19,986 bases of DNA, from NCBI GenBank assembly GCA_029555925.1, contig JAKPQU010000169.1, positions 1-19,986 on the forward strand. The letters run 5' to 3'. A model generated the notes under the pieces. The model made no database searches. It was not told the origin of the DNA and saw only the letters and a program-made list of their open reading frames with translations. This document shows, piece after piece, positions 1 through 6,962 of the stretch (its first letter is position 1; every line of letters starts with the position of its first letter). Both the position numbers and the translations under genes were made by a program. This stretch comes from Bacillota bacterium. GTDB taxonomy: Bacteria > Eremiobacterota > SpSt-956 > JAKJGF01.

Positions 1-2
1 GA

Positions 3-71
3 TTTTTTTCGGAGGAGCATCAGGCAGGCAGACAGTATTTACCTATTATTCAAATTGTTCAGTTTAATTAA
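3..71 (+). CDS. possible 3' end of an upstream gene (partial)
   Basis: The frame beginning at base 3 is open from the window edge to a TAA at 69-71 and gives a 22-residue tail ending in IIQIVQFN. It lies on the same strand as the kinase and looks protein-like, but it is too short to assign to a family. Another frame is also open to 120, so the choice of frame is uncertain. Sequence to the left of the window would decide it. Confidence 0.25.
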   Translation, partial: FFSEEHQAGRQYLPIIQIVQFN

Positions 72-80
72 AGCAATTTT

Positions 81-129
81 ATATGAAAATGATGAAGTTT
101 GCACCTTCACTGGATGTTGATTTTCATAT
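81..129. repeat. 9-bp inverted repeat upstream of the kinase
   Basis: ATATGAAAA at 81-89 is matched exactly by TTTTCATAT at 121-129, with 31 nt between the arms. A 15-nt hairpin, TGACCG-CTC-CGGTCA, follows at 137-151. Both dyads lie in the untranslated leader of the kinase gene if its start is at 187. They could be operator or RNA structure; the sequence alone does not say which. Confidence 0.4.
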
Positions 130-167
130 TTGGTTGTGACCGCTCCGGTCATGTCTGTTGGTATAAA
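119..167 (+). promoter_or_regulatory. element shared with the secreted amylase upstream region (copy 1)
   Basis: Bases 119-152 match 16088-16121 at 27 of 34 positions, and the likeness continues to a TATAAA (162-167 here, 16127-16132 there) after a 3-nt gap. Both copies carry TTGTGA (134-139 here), which could act as a -35 box, but the spacing to TATAAA is 22 nt here and 19 nt in the other copy, so promoter function is not secure. The element overlaps the 15-nt hairpin at 137-151. Confidence 0.4.
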
Positions 168-186
168 GATTACGAGGTTTAATATT

Positions 187-2019
187 ATGAGTGAACTGGA
201 GAGAGGTATGATTATTAAATCATACACAATTATCCGTCCTTTAGGTAAAGGCGGTATGGCACAGGTTTATCTTGGAAACAAGAATTCCAGATATTATGCT
301 ATAAAGGAAGTCAGTGAATTTTCTTCGTCAGAGCAGGAAGAGGTTGCTATTAAGAGCTTCGAAAAGGAAGCAGACATCCTCAGCGATACAAGGCATCCGG
401 GATTACCTGTTTATTATGAAACCTTTATGTATGGAAATAAAATTTATCTTGTCATGGAATATATAGAAGGTAATTCCATGGAAGAACTTATTAATTCTTC
501 TCCTGTGCCTATTGATATAAAAAGAGCTGTCACATGGACCATACATCTGTGTGAAATATTATCTTATCTTCATAATCTTTCTCCTGAACCTGTAATATAC
601 AGGGATATGAAACCGGCCAATGTGATTATTACACATGATGGTAAGGCAAGACTTGTAGATTTCGGTATTGCCAGAAGGTATGACCCGTTGAAACATGCCG
701 ATACCTTCAGGCTCGGAACTCCCGGATATGCTGCTCCGGAACAGTTTAAAAAAGACAGTCAGACAACTCCCTGTGCAGACATATACGCTCTGGGAGTTTT
801 ATTATACCAGGCTATTACAAAATATGATCCTACCATAACTCCTTTTAAATTTCCTCCTCTGAGATCGTTAAATCCTTCGATACCTGCAAAACTGGAATAT
901 ATATTACAGAAGGCAATGCATCTGGACTGTACCCGGAGGTATAGAGATATAGATGAATTCAAAGATGATCTTGTCAGGTTTTATGAGGAAAATTATGAAC
1001 CCTTCATGTCTCCTTATGATATAGAAAGCATATCTTATAAAAAATCTTCCGTCACAAGACCAATAAAGCCTTCCCAATCTATTCCTGATTATTCTTCCCG
1101 GCAATCGGATAGTTCTTTAAAAAATAAAGTTTATTCTGCTCCCCCGCCGGTTGGACCGTCTTATAATATACCGGTATCTGTTACCCCGAGAGCTGTAACT
1201 CCTGGCCTTTATATAAAAATTCTTGCAGACGGCTATGTGAGTCTTGCAATATTTTTATTGAATATTGCTCTTATTATGAGTTTTTTTTCCAATTATAAAT
1301 CTTTAAGGGAAGCCAGATATTTCAGAGGTGACCTTGTATCCACTCAGGCAGTTATTACTGGAGCTAAAGAATATGACTATTCTTCCACTATTATGGTTCA
1401 TTATGCCTTTGAATATAGATATACATATTATGGGCCCGATAATAAGCTCTATCATGGAATATCGTACAGTCCATTTTTTAATTCTTATAAAATCAATGAT
1501 AATGTCCCTGTGGAATATGCAAGAAAAGATCCTTCCTTGTCACGTCTCAGCCCCGCTAAAAGCGGATATATAACTTATACGTTTACTACCTATAATACAA
1601 ACGAAAGCTCCTGCAGGCTATATTATATATTATATATAGCAGCAGCAGTGTTAATATTTTTTAATATAAAGAAAAGAATTAATACATTTATACTTATAAA
1701 AGACGGCAAAATAGGTCATGGAACAGTGGTTAATAAAGATTTTTCTAAATCCCTGTGTTATTTTGAACTTAATTCAGAAGACGGAAGATACTTAGGGACT
1801 GTAGCTGTACAACCTTATTATTTTGACACCTATGCTGCAGGTCAGCAGGTCAGTCTTATTTATGCTCCTGCCGGTTATCAGACTGTAGAAGTTCTTCAGG
1901 ATATAAAATTTTTAGATTCTACAGGTAATCTTAAATATGATTCCTCCTTAAGTGTGTCGTTAATCTTATTGAATATTTCTTTTACTGCTTTTATCATAGC
2001 ATTATATTATTTTTACTGA
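187..2019 (+). CDS. membrane-anchored Ser/Thr protein kinase with DUF3592-like C-terminal region
   Basis: This 610-residue protein should phosphorylate Ser/Thr residues of unknown partners from the cytoplasmic face of the membrane. The kinase domain covers about residues 12-265. It has a Gly-rich loop GKGGMAQV (20-27), ATP-binding Lys40, catalytic loop YRDMKPANV (138-146, Asp140 and Asn145), DFG (158-160) and GTPGYAAPE (177-185). Tyr replaces the usual His of HRD. A Pro/Ser-rich linker (about 285-340) leads to a membrane helix (about 348-368), a roughly 100-residue segment ending in VPVEYARKDPS like DUF3592 proteins, a second helix (478-492), and a last helix (587-610). The start at 187 is preferred over the in-frame ATG at 130 because GAGG (174-177) lies 9 nt upstream and the first residues then match kinase N-termini. 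No PASTA repeats are present. Kinase assignment is firm; the substrate is unknown. Confidence 0.93.
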   Translation: MSELERGMIIKSYTIIRPLGKGGMAQVYLGNKNSRYYAIKEVSEFSSSEQEEVAIKSFEKEADILSDTRHPGLPVYYETFMYGNKIYLVMEYIEGNSMEELINSSPVPIDIKRAVTWTIHLCEILSYLHNLSPEPVIYRDMKPANVIITHDGKARLVDFGIARRYDPLKHADTFRLGTPGYAAPEQFKKDSQTTPCADIYALGVLLYQAITKYDPTITPFKFPPLRSLNPSIPAKLEYILQKAMHLDCTRRYRDIDEFKDDLVRFYEENYEPFMSPYDIESISYKKSSVTRPIKPSQSIPDYSSRQSDSSLKNKVYSAPPPVGPSYNIPVSVTPRAVTPGLYIKILADGYVSLAIFLLNIALIMSFFSNYKSLREARYFRGDLVSTQAVITGAKEYDYSSTIMVHYAFEYRYTYYGPDNKLYHGISYSPFFNSYKINDNVPVEYARKDPSLSRLSPAKSGYITYTFTTYNTNESSCRLYYILYIAAAVLIFFNIKKRINTFILIKDGKIGHGTVVNKDFSKSLCYFELNSEDGRYLGTVAVQPYYFDTYAAGQQVSLIYAPAGYQTVEVLQDIKFLDSTGNLKYDSSLSVSLILLNISFTAFIIALYYFY

Positions 2020-2039
2020 TTGACTGTCAGTATTTTTTT
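2014..2039 (+). terminator. weak intrinsic terminator overlapping the kinase stop codon
   Basis: TACTGA (2014-2019) pairs with TCAGTA (2027-2032) across a 7-nt loop, followed by seven T (2033-2039). The stem is only 6 bp and contains the kinase stop codon. It may reduce rather than abolish read-through into the next gene 28 nt further on. Confidence 0.4.
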
Positions 2040-2067
2040 ATACTATATTATATTTTTGAAAGGATGA

Positions 2068-2649
2068 ATGGTTTTGAAAAACAGCATGTTTTTGATTTTC
2101 TTTATGTTCTTTTTTTCTCTTCCATGTTTTAGTACAGAAAAAAATTTACCTGACGGATATGATAAGGTAAAACTCTTTGACACTTTTGAACAGGTAAATG
2201 CCGTATATAATAATCTCCTTAAAATAAATCTCCCCGGCCCATTCAAATCAAATCTCTATGTTTTACAACTGGATGACCCATATATAAAAGAAGTAGATTT
2301 TGAATTTTCCGAAGGACGTCTCATATGGATCTGTATCAGGTATAAAACGACTACAGGTCAGTGGAACAGCCCTCAGATAGTAGGTTTTGGCGACTATCCT
2401 TTTGAAACTATGGAAGAAAAATTTGTCTCTCAGTATGGAGAACCCGATAATACGGATGACGGAGAAAAACGCAGAGCAGATACTATTACCGACATATGGA
2501 AGATATGGGTCTGGAGAAATGAAAAAGTTGTAATGGAATTTGAAGGGAAATGCCATTTCTCTATGGGACAGCAGGGAGCCTATGTCTATACACAGAATAT
2601 TTATCCGAAGGAACTGGAAGAAAAGATTAAAGAAATAAGAGAAAAGTGA
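2068..2649 (+). CDS. small exported protein of unknown function
   Basis: No family is recognised. The 193-residue product opens with a strongly hydrophobic stretch (about residues 5-20, very Phe-rich) typical of a Sec signal peptide, with likely cleavage near CFS-TEK. The Cys before that site is preceded by Pro and does not form a lipobox. The remainder is a soluble, mixed-charge domain with many aromatic residues and a charged helical C-terminus (EELEEKIKEIREK-like). It follows the kinase on the same strand by 48 nt. The AAAGGA site (2059-2064) lies very close to the ATG at 2068; an in-frame TTG at 2074 would have better spacing and give an equally good signal peptide. The stop codon lies inside the first unit of a 7-bp periodic array. 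Confidence 0.75.
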   Translation: MVLKNSMFLIFFMFFFSLPCFSTEKNLPDGYDKVKLFDTFEQVNAVYNNLLKINLPGPFKSNLYVLQLDDPYIKEVDFEFSEGRLIWICIRYKTTTGQWNSPQIVGFGDYPFETMEEKFVSQYGEPDNTDDGEKRRADTITDIWKIWVWRNEKVVMEFEGKCHFSMGQQGAYVYTQNIYPKELEEKIKEIREK

Positions 2650-2712
2650 AACGTGAAAAGTAATATTATCGATAACCGATAACTGCTCACTGGTAACTGG
2701 TCACTGATAATT
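2645..2712. repeat. 7-bp periodic GTNAC-type array between convergent genes
   Basis: Three loose units from 2645 (AGTGAAA, CGTGAAA, AGTAATA) are followed by six 7-nt units filling 2671-2712, such as GGTAACT and GGTCACT. The shared core is GTNAC or a one-base variant, and the linker is mostly TG. The array fills most of the gap between the exported protein (+) and the Ntn hydrolase (-); the TGA of the former is inside the first unit. Confidence 0.75.
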
Positions 2713-2724
2713 GCTTTCTGCCCG

Positions 2725-3558
2725 TCACCTGTTCCAGAAATCTTCATCCAGAACAAGTTTCTCTATATATTCTTCCTCACAGGGATTGGCAAATCTTATA
2801 TATAATACAGGAGGGGCATCTTTCGGTATTGCTACAATTAAAGTTCCCAGGGTGCGGGTCTTTTCCGGCGTACTTCCTGTTCTCCATATACTGTTATCAG
2901 GGCCGTCATGGATGTCACTGCTGAATTCTATAAAATCTTCCAGTGTAAAAAGGTCTTTATGATTTTCCATCAGTTCTTTAATGCGATTATACCTTACATG
3001 GCTGCTTTCATTTTCTTTTTTGTTAAACTTTATAAGATGCTCATCAAGATAATGATTTGTGTGATATAAAATACCGTTTTCTGTTTCTCGTACAGAAGTG
3101 GTTCCTTCCTGGCCTATTTCTACAATTGCAATCTTTGTCTTATCTCCTATTATATAAAAGAAAGGTGTGCCGAATTTATCTTTTTTGTCCAGGACTGCAT
3201 CTACGGTGTCATATGTTTTGAGCAGTTCTGCTATGGAGATTTTTTCTCCATATTTTTCTTCCTTCGGAACCGTACTTGCCGAAGCAGTAAGCACTACAAG
3301 TCCTTTTTCGTTTATACCTCCTTTTATGCCTTCACTTTCTCCGCCTATGGCATAAAGGGCAATAAATTTAAAGCCTTTTTCCGGTTTAATAAGCCATAAT
3401 TCATTTCTGTTATCAGGTTTCCAGTCTCTGTTTTTTGTTACAAGTGTTATGCCGTCTTTACTTGTACTGCCGGCAGAACCCCATAGAGTACAGCTTTTTA
3501 CAGGAAGATTTATTGATATGATAACAATAAGAATAAAGAGACATCGTTTCAATCTCAA
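2725..3558 (-). CDS. exported C45-like Ntn hydrolase (acyltransferase / amide hydrolase)
   Basis: The 277-residue protein resembles the peptidase C45 group (isopenicillin-N acyltransferase and related linear amide hydrolases), whose members cleave or transfer acyl-amide groups using an N-terminal Cys. Visible evidence is a Sec signal peptide (1-22), then Cys23 in SCTLWGSAG, the family-like TKNRDW motif (41-46), the Gly-rich GGINEKGLVV strand (about 80-89) and HTNHYLD further on. The motif V-K-S before Cys23 fits signal peptidase I, so export could itself expose the nucleophile. The start is a TTG at 3558, with AAGGAAGGGG ending 8 nt upstream on this strand; no in-frame ATG is closer. It is transcribed convergently with the small exported gene. 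The substrate cannot be told from sequence. Confidence 0.78.
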   Translation of the reverse strand: MRLKRCLFILIVIISINLPVKSCTLWGSAGSTSKDGITLVTKNRDWKPDNRNELWLIKPEKGFKFIALYAIGGESEGIKGGINEKGLVVLTASASTVPKEEKYGEKISIAELLKTYDTVDAVLDKKDKFGTPFFYIIGDKTKIAIVEIGQEGTTSVRETENGILYHTNHYLDEHLIKFNKKENESSHVRYNRIKELMENHKDLFTLEDFIEFSSDIHDGPDNSIWRTGSTPEKTRTLGTLIVAIPKDAPPVLYIRFANPCEEEYIEKLVLDEDFWNR

Positions 3559-3572
3559 GATTATTACCCCTT

Positions 3573-3686
3573 CCTTTTATCCCCTGAAGGTTTTTGTGCT
3601 CTAGAACTCAGTATTATCTGTCAGGAGAATTATTCTTTCTTTTACCCCTCGAAGGTTTTTGTGCTCTAGAACTCAGTATTATCTGT
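3573..3686. repeat. 65-bp tandem duplication upstream of the Ntn hydrolase
   Basis: A 36-nt block beginning GAAGGTTTTTGTGC and ending ATTATCTGT occurs identically at 3586-3621 and 3651-3686, a 65-nt period. The bases before each copy are also alike (CTTTTATCCCCT versus CTTTTACCCCTC), so the duplicated unit is longer than the exact block. It lies in the leader or promoter region of the minus-strand hydrolase. The GGGG-containing segment of the gene-proximal copy is next to the ribosome binding site. Confidence 0.85.
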
Positions 3687-3786
3687 TATGAAATACACTA
3701 TATACATGATATAAAATATTATATATGAAAAAAAAACTAAAGCAAAGAGAATCTGAAAAAATTAACAAAATTTTAACAAAAATTTC

Positions 3787-3833
3787 TTGAAGTTTTCTAT
3801 GTTTTTATGATAAAATCCAGAAGGAAACTGGAT
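3787..3833 (+). promoter_or_regulatory. sigma70-like promoter with start-site hairpin for the Gly/Ala-rich protein gene
   Basis: TTGAAG (3787-3792) and TAAAAT (3811-3816) are 18 nt apart. The region just upstream is A/T-rich with two TTAACAAAA copies (from 3762 and from about 3773). A 6-bp dyad, ATCCAG (3815-3820) and CTGGAT (3828-3833), covers the expected transcription start. It could be an operator or a 5' hairpin. Confidence 0.45.
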
Positions 3834-3875
3834 ATTTCTATCATGAAAATGTTTTTCAGATGAATGGAGAAATTC

Positions 3876-4604
3876 ATGAGGATAAATACCGTTGGAGCCC
3901 CTAAAAAATTTAATGTTATTAAAAAATCGGAAGATAAGAATAAAGACCTCGAACCGAAAGATGTCTATATCCCATCTGAAATAGGAGAAGAAAAAGAACA
4001 TACCCAGCATATATCCAATGCAGGCTTTGGTGTATCATCAGTCATAACTATGGGAAAAAACCTGAAGGCTCTTGCAGGAATAGCTTCAAATTCTAAAATA
4101 GCAAGATTTGTTCCGGGCCTTAATTTTGGAGTCGCCGGTATTGAAACATATCACGCCATAAGATTTCTTTCAAAAGGTGAACCTGTAGTGGCAGCCACTT
4201 CTGCCGGTAATGCTGCAGGATGTATGAGTTCTTTCCTGGAAGAATCCGGTACCGTGTCTATGGTTGCCTCAAATGCAACAAATATGGCAGCATTGCGTTT
4301 CGGAGCGTCCGCCTTCGGAGTAATAGGCGGGGTACTTGGTATAGTAGCGGGAATACAGGAAATAAAAGAAGGGAAAAAAATAAAAGAGGCTACCGGTTCT
4401 AACAGAACTCTTGCTATGGGTGTTCTTGATATTGCTTCCGGTGTAACCTCTCTGACAGGAGGCGCTCTCTGTGCCACAGGGGCAGGAGCAGTATTCGGTC
4501 TTCCTTGCCTTATTGCCGCCAGTTTATTCGATATAAGTGGTATTGTAGTCGATTATTACGGAAAGAAATTAGAAGAAAAGATTAAAGGTACTGGAGATAA
4601 ATAA
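3876..4604 (+). CDS. Gly/Ala-rich, glycine-zipper-like protein of unknown function
   Basis: No family is recognised. The 242-residue product has a charged, probably disordered N-terminus (about 1-50), then long weakly hydrophobic Gly/Ala/Ser-rich segments: about 85-130 and 140-165, a charged hinge EIKEGKKIKEATG, then about 178-228, ending in a basic tail. Such small-residue helices can insert into or cross membranes. There is no N-terminal signal peptide. The start at 3876 is chosen over the ATG at 3864 because GGAGA (3866-3870) then serves as ribosome binding site 5 nt away. That choice also makes the N-terminus MRINTVGAP, matching MKINSTGMP of the amylase at 13780. It has its own promoter and a hairpin after the stop. 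The function could be structural, toxin-like or membrane-associated; nothing decides between these. Confidence 0.72.
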   Translation: MRINTVGAPKKFNVIKKSEDKNKDLEPKDVYIPSEIGEEKEHTQHISNAGFGVSSVITMGKNLKALAGIASNSKIARFVPGLNFGVAGIETYHAIRFLSKGEPVVAATSAGNAAGCMSSFLEESGTVSMVASNATNMAALRFGASAFGVIGGVLGIVAGIQEIKEGKKIKEATGSNRTLAMGVLDIASGVTSLTGGALCATGAGAVFGLPCLIAASLFDISGIVVDYYGKKLEEKIKGTGDK

Positions 4605-4610
4605 GAATTT

Positions 4611-4635
4611 TCTTCTTATTACCACAATAAGAAGA
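4611..4635. terminator. AT-rich perfect hairpin after the Gly/Ala-rich protein gene
   Basis: TCTTCTTATT (4611-4620) pairs perfectly with AATAAGAAGA (4626-4635) around a 5-nt loop, starting 6 nt after the TAA. It is followed by only a short T/A stretch, so it may be a weak terminator or an RNA 3'-end stabiliser. Confidence 0.5.
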
Positions 4636-4787
4636 TTAAACCCGGAACCAGGAACCCGGTTTTAACTGATGCTGCATTTACCGATGTCACCACCTGGTGC
4701 TCTCCTGTCTATGGGCTCGCCGGTGATATAGTCTCCCCTTTCACGTTACTACTTTTTATTTTTAAAGGAATTTTTCTCCTTTTATAG

Positions 4788-5048
4788 AAAGAAAAGCCCC
4801 ATTATTTTACTGCGGGAGGTACTGTCTCATTTAATACCCATACAAAGGATACGAACAGTGCCGATGTTATCGTCTGTTCTGATGATAATGAAGAACGTTA
4901 TATCATAGCAGATAAGGGAGACGAGAGGATTTTTAAAGAAATCGGTTATTCCGCTCAGGAAGACAGCTATTCTGTGTCTACAGTCAGGACAGATAAGAAA
5001 ACAGGGGAAATTATAGATTTTACCGTATCCTGTCAGTATCCCAGGTGA
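4788..5048 (+). pseudogene. remnant of an unidentified gene (no start codon)
   Basis: From 4788 to a TGA at 5046-5048 the frame is open for 86 codons with normal-looking composition (for example FTAGGTVSFNTHTKD and IFKEIGYSAQEDS), but it has no ATG, GTG or TTG that could start it. It begins straight after a TAG at 4785. In the same frame upstream, 4641-4784 also reads as plausible protein (DAAFTDVTTWCSPVYGLAGD, then a hydrophobic stretch). This suggests a membrane-anchored protein gene that has lost its start and gained an in-frame stop. The original family is not recognised. Its final codon lies in the first unit of a 7-bp array, so the 3' end may have been altered too. Together with the flanking arrays this explains the long gap between 4605 and 5142. 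Confidence 0.5.
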
Positions 5049-5082
5049 ACAGTGACCGGTGAACAGTGAACAGTTACCAGTA
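5044..5082. repeat. 7-bp periodic GTNAC-type array, CA/CG linker
   Basis: Five and a half contiguous 7-nt units such as GGTGAAC, AGTGACC and AGTTACC. The TGA ending the gene remnant is within the first unit. The linker is mostly CA, the reverse complement of the TG linker in the array at 2671-2712. Confidence 0.75.
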
Positions 5083-5113
5083 AATATAGATTACCTGTCA
5101 TTTATAATCATTT

Positions 5114-5150
5114 GATCACTGATAACTGCTCACTGATAACTGTTAAGTGA
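5114..5150. repeat. 7-bp periodic array containing the glgA stop codon
   Basis: Units GATCACT, GATAACT, GCTCACT, GATAACT and GTTAAGT run without interruption from 5114 to 5148. The last unit contains TTA (5143-5145), which is the TAA stop of glgA on the minus strand. The linker is TG, opposite in orientation to the array 31 nt to the left. Confidence 0.75.
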
Positions 5151-6606
5151 GTGCTCTCAGATAGGCATACTCATATTCTGCTGCACTCATATCCCAGCTA
5201 AATCTCTGATTCATTGCATTTCTTATGAGCTGTTCCATATGATATGGTCTGTCATAATAGGTACTTACTGCCCAGCCTATTGTATAATAGAGAGCATATG
5301 GAGTGACATCCCAGAATTTAAATCCTGTACCTTCACCTGTATATTCATCGTAATTCTGAACCGTATCATTGAGACCTCCAGTAGCTCTAACTATGGGTAG
5401 TGTTCCGTACCGGAGGGAATAAATCTGATTGAGGCCACATGGTTCAAATATACTTGGCATGATGAAGAAATCGCTTCCTGCTTCAATCAGATGGGCCAGT
5501 TCTTCACTGAAGCCTATATAGGCACCCACTCTGTCTCCGTATTTATAGGACATATGATTGTAGAAATTTTCCAGTCCTTTGTCTCCTGTGCCGAGTATTA
5601 CAAATTGCATATGCATACTGTTAATCATTTCTTCAAAGATCTGTGCAAGGAGGTGGTATCCCTTCTGGGAAGAAAATCTTCCCACTACGCCAAAAATGGG
5701 AACACCGGGATCTTCTCTGAGATTGAATATCTGCTGCAATCTTCTTTTACATTCTCTTTTACCGTCCATGTAATCTACTGAATAATGGGCAGGAAGATAT
5801 CTGTCATATTCAGGAGACCATACATCATAATCTGCACCGTTTAATATGCCCCAGAACCTGTCTCCTTTGGCTCGAAGAGCGATGTCCAGGCCATTTCCCA
5901 GCTCGGGAGTGCATATTTCTCTTCCGTAGGTAGGACTTACAGTATTTACCATGTCTGCAAAATATATGCCCCCTTTAAGATAATTCATTGCTCCGTAATA
6001 TTCGAATTTATCAAGTGTAAAATGTTCCGCCCCGAGACCTGTATAGTCATAATTTGCTGCTGAATAAACTCCCTGAAAGGCAAGATTGTGAATAGTGAGG
6101 ACAGAAGCCGTATGTTCAAAAACCGTATTATTCCAGTTCCATACCTTAAGATAGGCAGGGAGAAGGGCTGTCTGCCAGTCGTTTGCATGGACTATATGGG
6201 GGCTGAAATTTTTGTCTATACAGAGTTGAAGGGCTGCACTGCACAGAAATGCGAAACGTCTGGGGTTATCGTAATAATCATTCATGTTTTTGTCATGATA
6301 AAGACCTTCTCTATCAAAATAGTCGTTCTGTTCTATAAAATATACGCCGACACCATCGACATAGGTTTGATGAACTGAACACCATTCTTCATTGGTACCC
6401 ATATGAACACACATGGGATAATGAAAGGGTCTTATATCGTATTTTCCCGCGTCAATAAAAGAATATTTCGGAAGCACTACAAAGACATTATGTCCTCTGT
6501 TTTTCAGAGCTTTCGGAAGAGCTCCCACTACATCACCGAGGCCTCCTGTTTTTGCAAAAGGGGTCATTTCTGAAGATACCATTAAGATATTAAATTTGTA
6601 ATCCAT
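5143..6606 (-). CDS. glgA: glycogen synthase (GT5 family)
   Basis: GlgA transfers glucose from a nucleotide sugar, normally ADP-glucose in bacteria, to the end of an alpha-1,4-glucan in the cytoplasm. The 487-residue length is normal for the family. It carries KTGGLGDVVGALP (19-31, nucleotide-sugar binding), HANDWQTALLP (140-150), ILNGADYDVWSP (254-265), GRFSSQKG with Arg310 and Lys315, MPSIFEPCGLNQ with Glu388 (383-394), and the C-terminal ATGGLNDTV (408-416). AAGGAG lies just before the ATG. No glgC or glgB is adjacent, but two GH13 enzymes lie 7 kb to the right. It is divergent from the beta-propeller gene across 356 nt that hold two GTNAC arrays. Its stop codon falls in another array. Confidence 0.97.
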   Translation of the reverse strand: MDYKFNILMVSSEMTPFAKTGGLGDVVGALPKALKNRGHNVFVVLPKYSFIDAGKYDIRPFHYPMCVHMGTNEEWCSVHQTYVDGVGVYFIEQNDYFDREGLYHDKNMNDYYDNPRRFAFLCSAALQLCIDKNFSPHIVHANDWQTALLPAYLKVWNWNNTVFEHTASVLTIHNLAFQGVYSAANYDYTGLGAEHFTLDKFEYYGAMNYLKGGIYFADMVNTVSPTYGREICTPELGNGLDIALRAKGDRFWGILNGADYDVWSPEYDRYLPAHYSVDYMDGKRECKRRLQQIFNLREDPGVPIFGVVGRFSSQKGYHLLAQIFEEMINSMHMQFVILGTGDKGLENFYNHMSYKYGDRVGAYIGFSEELAHLIEAGSDFFIMPSIFEPCGLNQIYSLRYGTLPIVRATGGLNDTVQNYDEYTGEGTGFKFWDVTPYALYYTIGWAVSTYYDRPYHMEQLIRNAMNQRFSWDMSAAEYEYAYLRALT

Positions 6607-6619
6607 ATCTGCTCCTTTT

Positions 6620-6632
6620 CGTAACGTGTGAC
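6620..6632. repeat. two-unit GTNAC repeat near the glgA start
   Basis: GTAAC and GTGAC are spaced 7 nt apart just upstream of the glgA ribosome binding site. This is a minimal or decayed form of the longer arrays nearby. The remainder of 6633-6710 shows nothing clear. Confidence 0.4.
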
Positions 6633-6711
6633 TCCTGGTTCTGTTTCTCCTGTCTCACGGTTTTTATAACTCAGGAATGAAATTTAATAAATGTCTCAAA
6701 TATATTAAATC

Positions 6712-6740
6712 GTGACGCGTAACGCGTAACGCGTGACGCG
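6712..6740. repeat. 7-bp periodic GTNAC array, GC linker
   Basis: Four units, GTGAC, GTAAC, GTAAC and GTGAC, each separated by GC, giving an exact 7-bp period. It lies between the divergent glgA and beta-propeller genes. Confidence 0.85.
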
Positions 6741-6810
6741 AGGAAAGAGACTATTAATAAATTTCTATTCTTTACCGAGGTAGTAATATGTATTATATCT
6801 TAATTTACAA

Positions 6811-6839
6811 TTGCGAGTCAATTAAGGAAGGGATAATCT
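6811..6839 (+). promoter_or_regulatory. possible promoter for the beta-propeller and TPR genes
   Basis: TTGCGA (6811-6816) and TAATCT (6834-6839) are 17 nt apart. The -10 match is poor, and other A/T-rich stretches nearby could serve as well. It is placed correctly for the gene at 6963 but is only a weak candidate. Confidence 0.25.
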
Positions 6840-6861
6840 ATTATTAAGTAGAATTTATATA

Positions 6862-6891
6862 TTAAACCTGCTTTCCGCTGGCCTGGTTTAA
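6862..6891. repeat. inverted repeat upstream of the beta-propeller gene
   Basis: TTAAACC (6862-6868) pairs with GGTTTAA (6885-6891) across a 16-nt loop. It lies just before the GTNAC array and 71 nt before the likely start codon. It has no T-tract in the direction of the downstream gene, so attenuation is not evident. Confidence 0.35.
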
Positions 6892-6912
6892 AGATGCATC
6901 TTGTGAACCCTC

Positions 6913-6941
6913 GCGTCACGCATCACGCGTCACGCGTCACG
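6913..6941. repeat. 7-bp periodic GTNAC array, GC linker, in the beta-propeller leader
   Basis: Four units (GTCAC, ATCAC, GTCAC, GTCAC), each spaced by GC, end 21 nt before the start codon at 6963. The longer open frame starting at 6894 runs through this array, which argues against that start. Confidence 0.85.
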
Positions 6942-6962
6942 ATTCTCAGAAAGGAATCTTTT

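Noticed and set aside
130..186. Longer kinase start at 130
   Set aside because: No ribosome binding site is present, it would translate the shared upstream element, and the start at 187 has GAGG at good spacing.
39..227. Small minus-strand open frame of 62 codons
   Set aside because: It overlaps the kinase start and the inverted repeats, has no ribosome binding site and is Leu/Ile-rich by composition only.
3586..3686. CRISPR mini-array: two 36-nt repeats around a 29-nt spacer, near the repeat-spacer size of type II systems
   Set aside because: There are only two copies, the end of the would-be spacer resembles the sequence before the first copy, and no cas gene is in view. A tandem duplication explains it better.
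4669..4731. Mini open frame from ATG 4669
   Set aside because: It has only about 20 codons, no ribosome binding site, and a different frame reads as better protein.
6894..6962. Longer beta-propeller start at 6894
   Set aside because: It would translate the GTNAC array and place 23 extra residues before a clear signal peptide.
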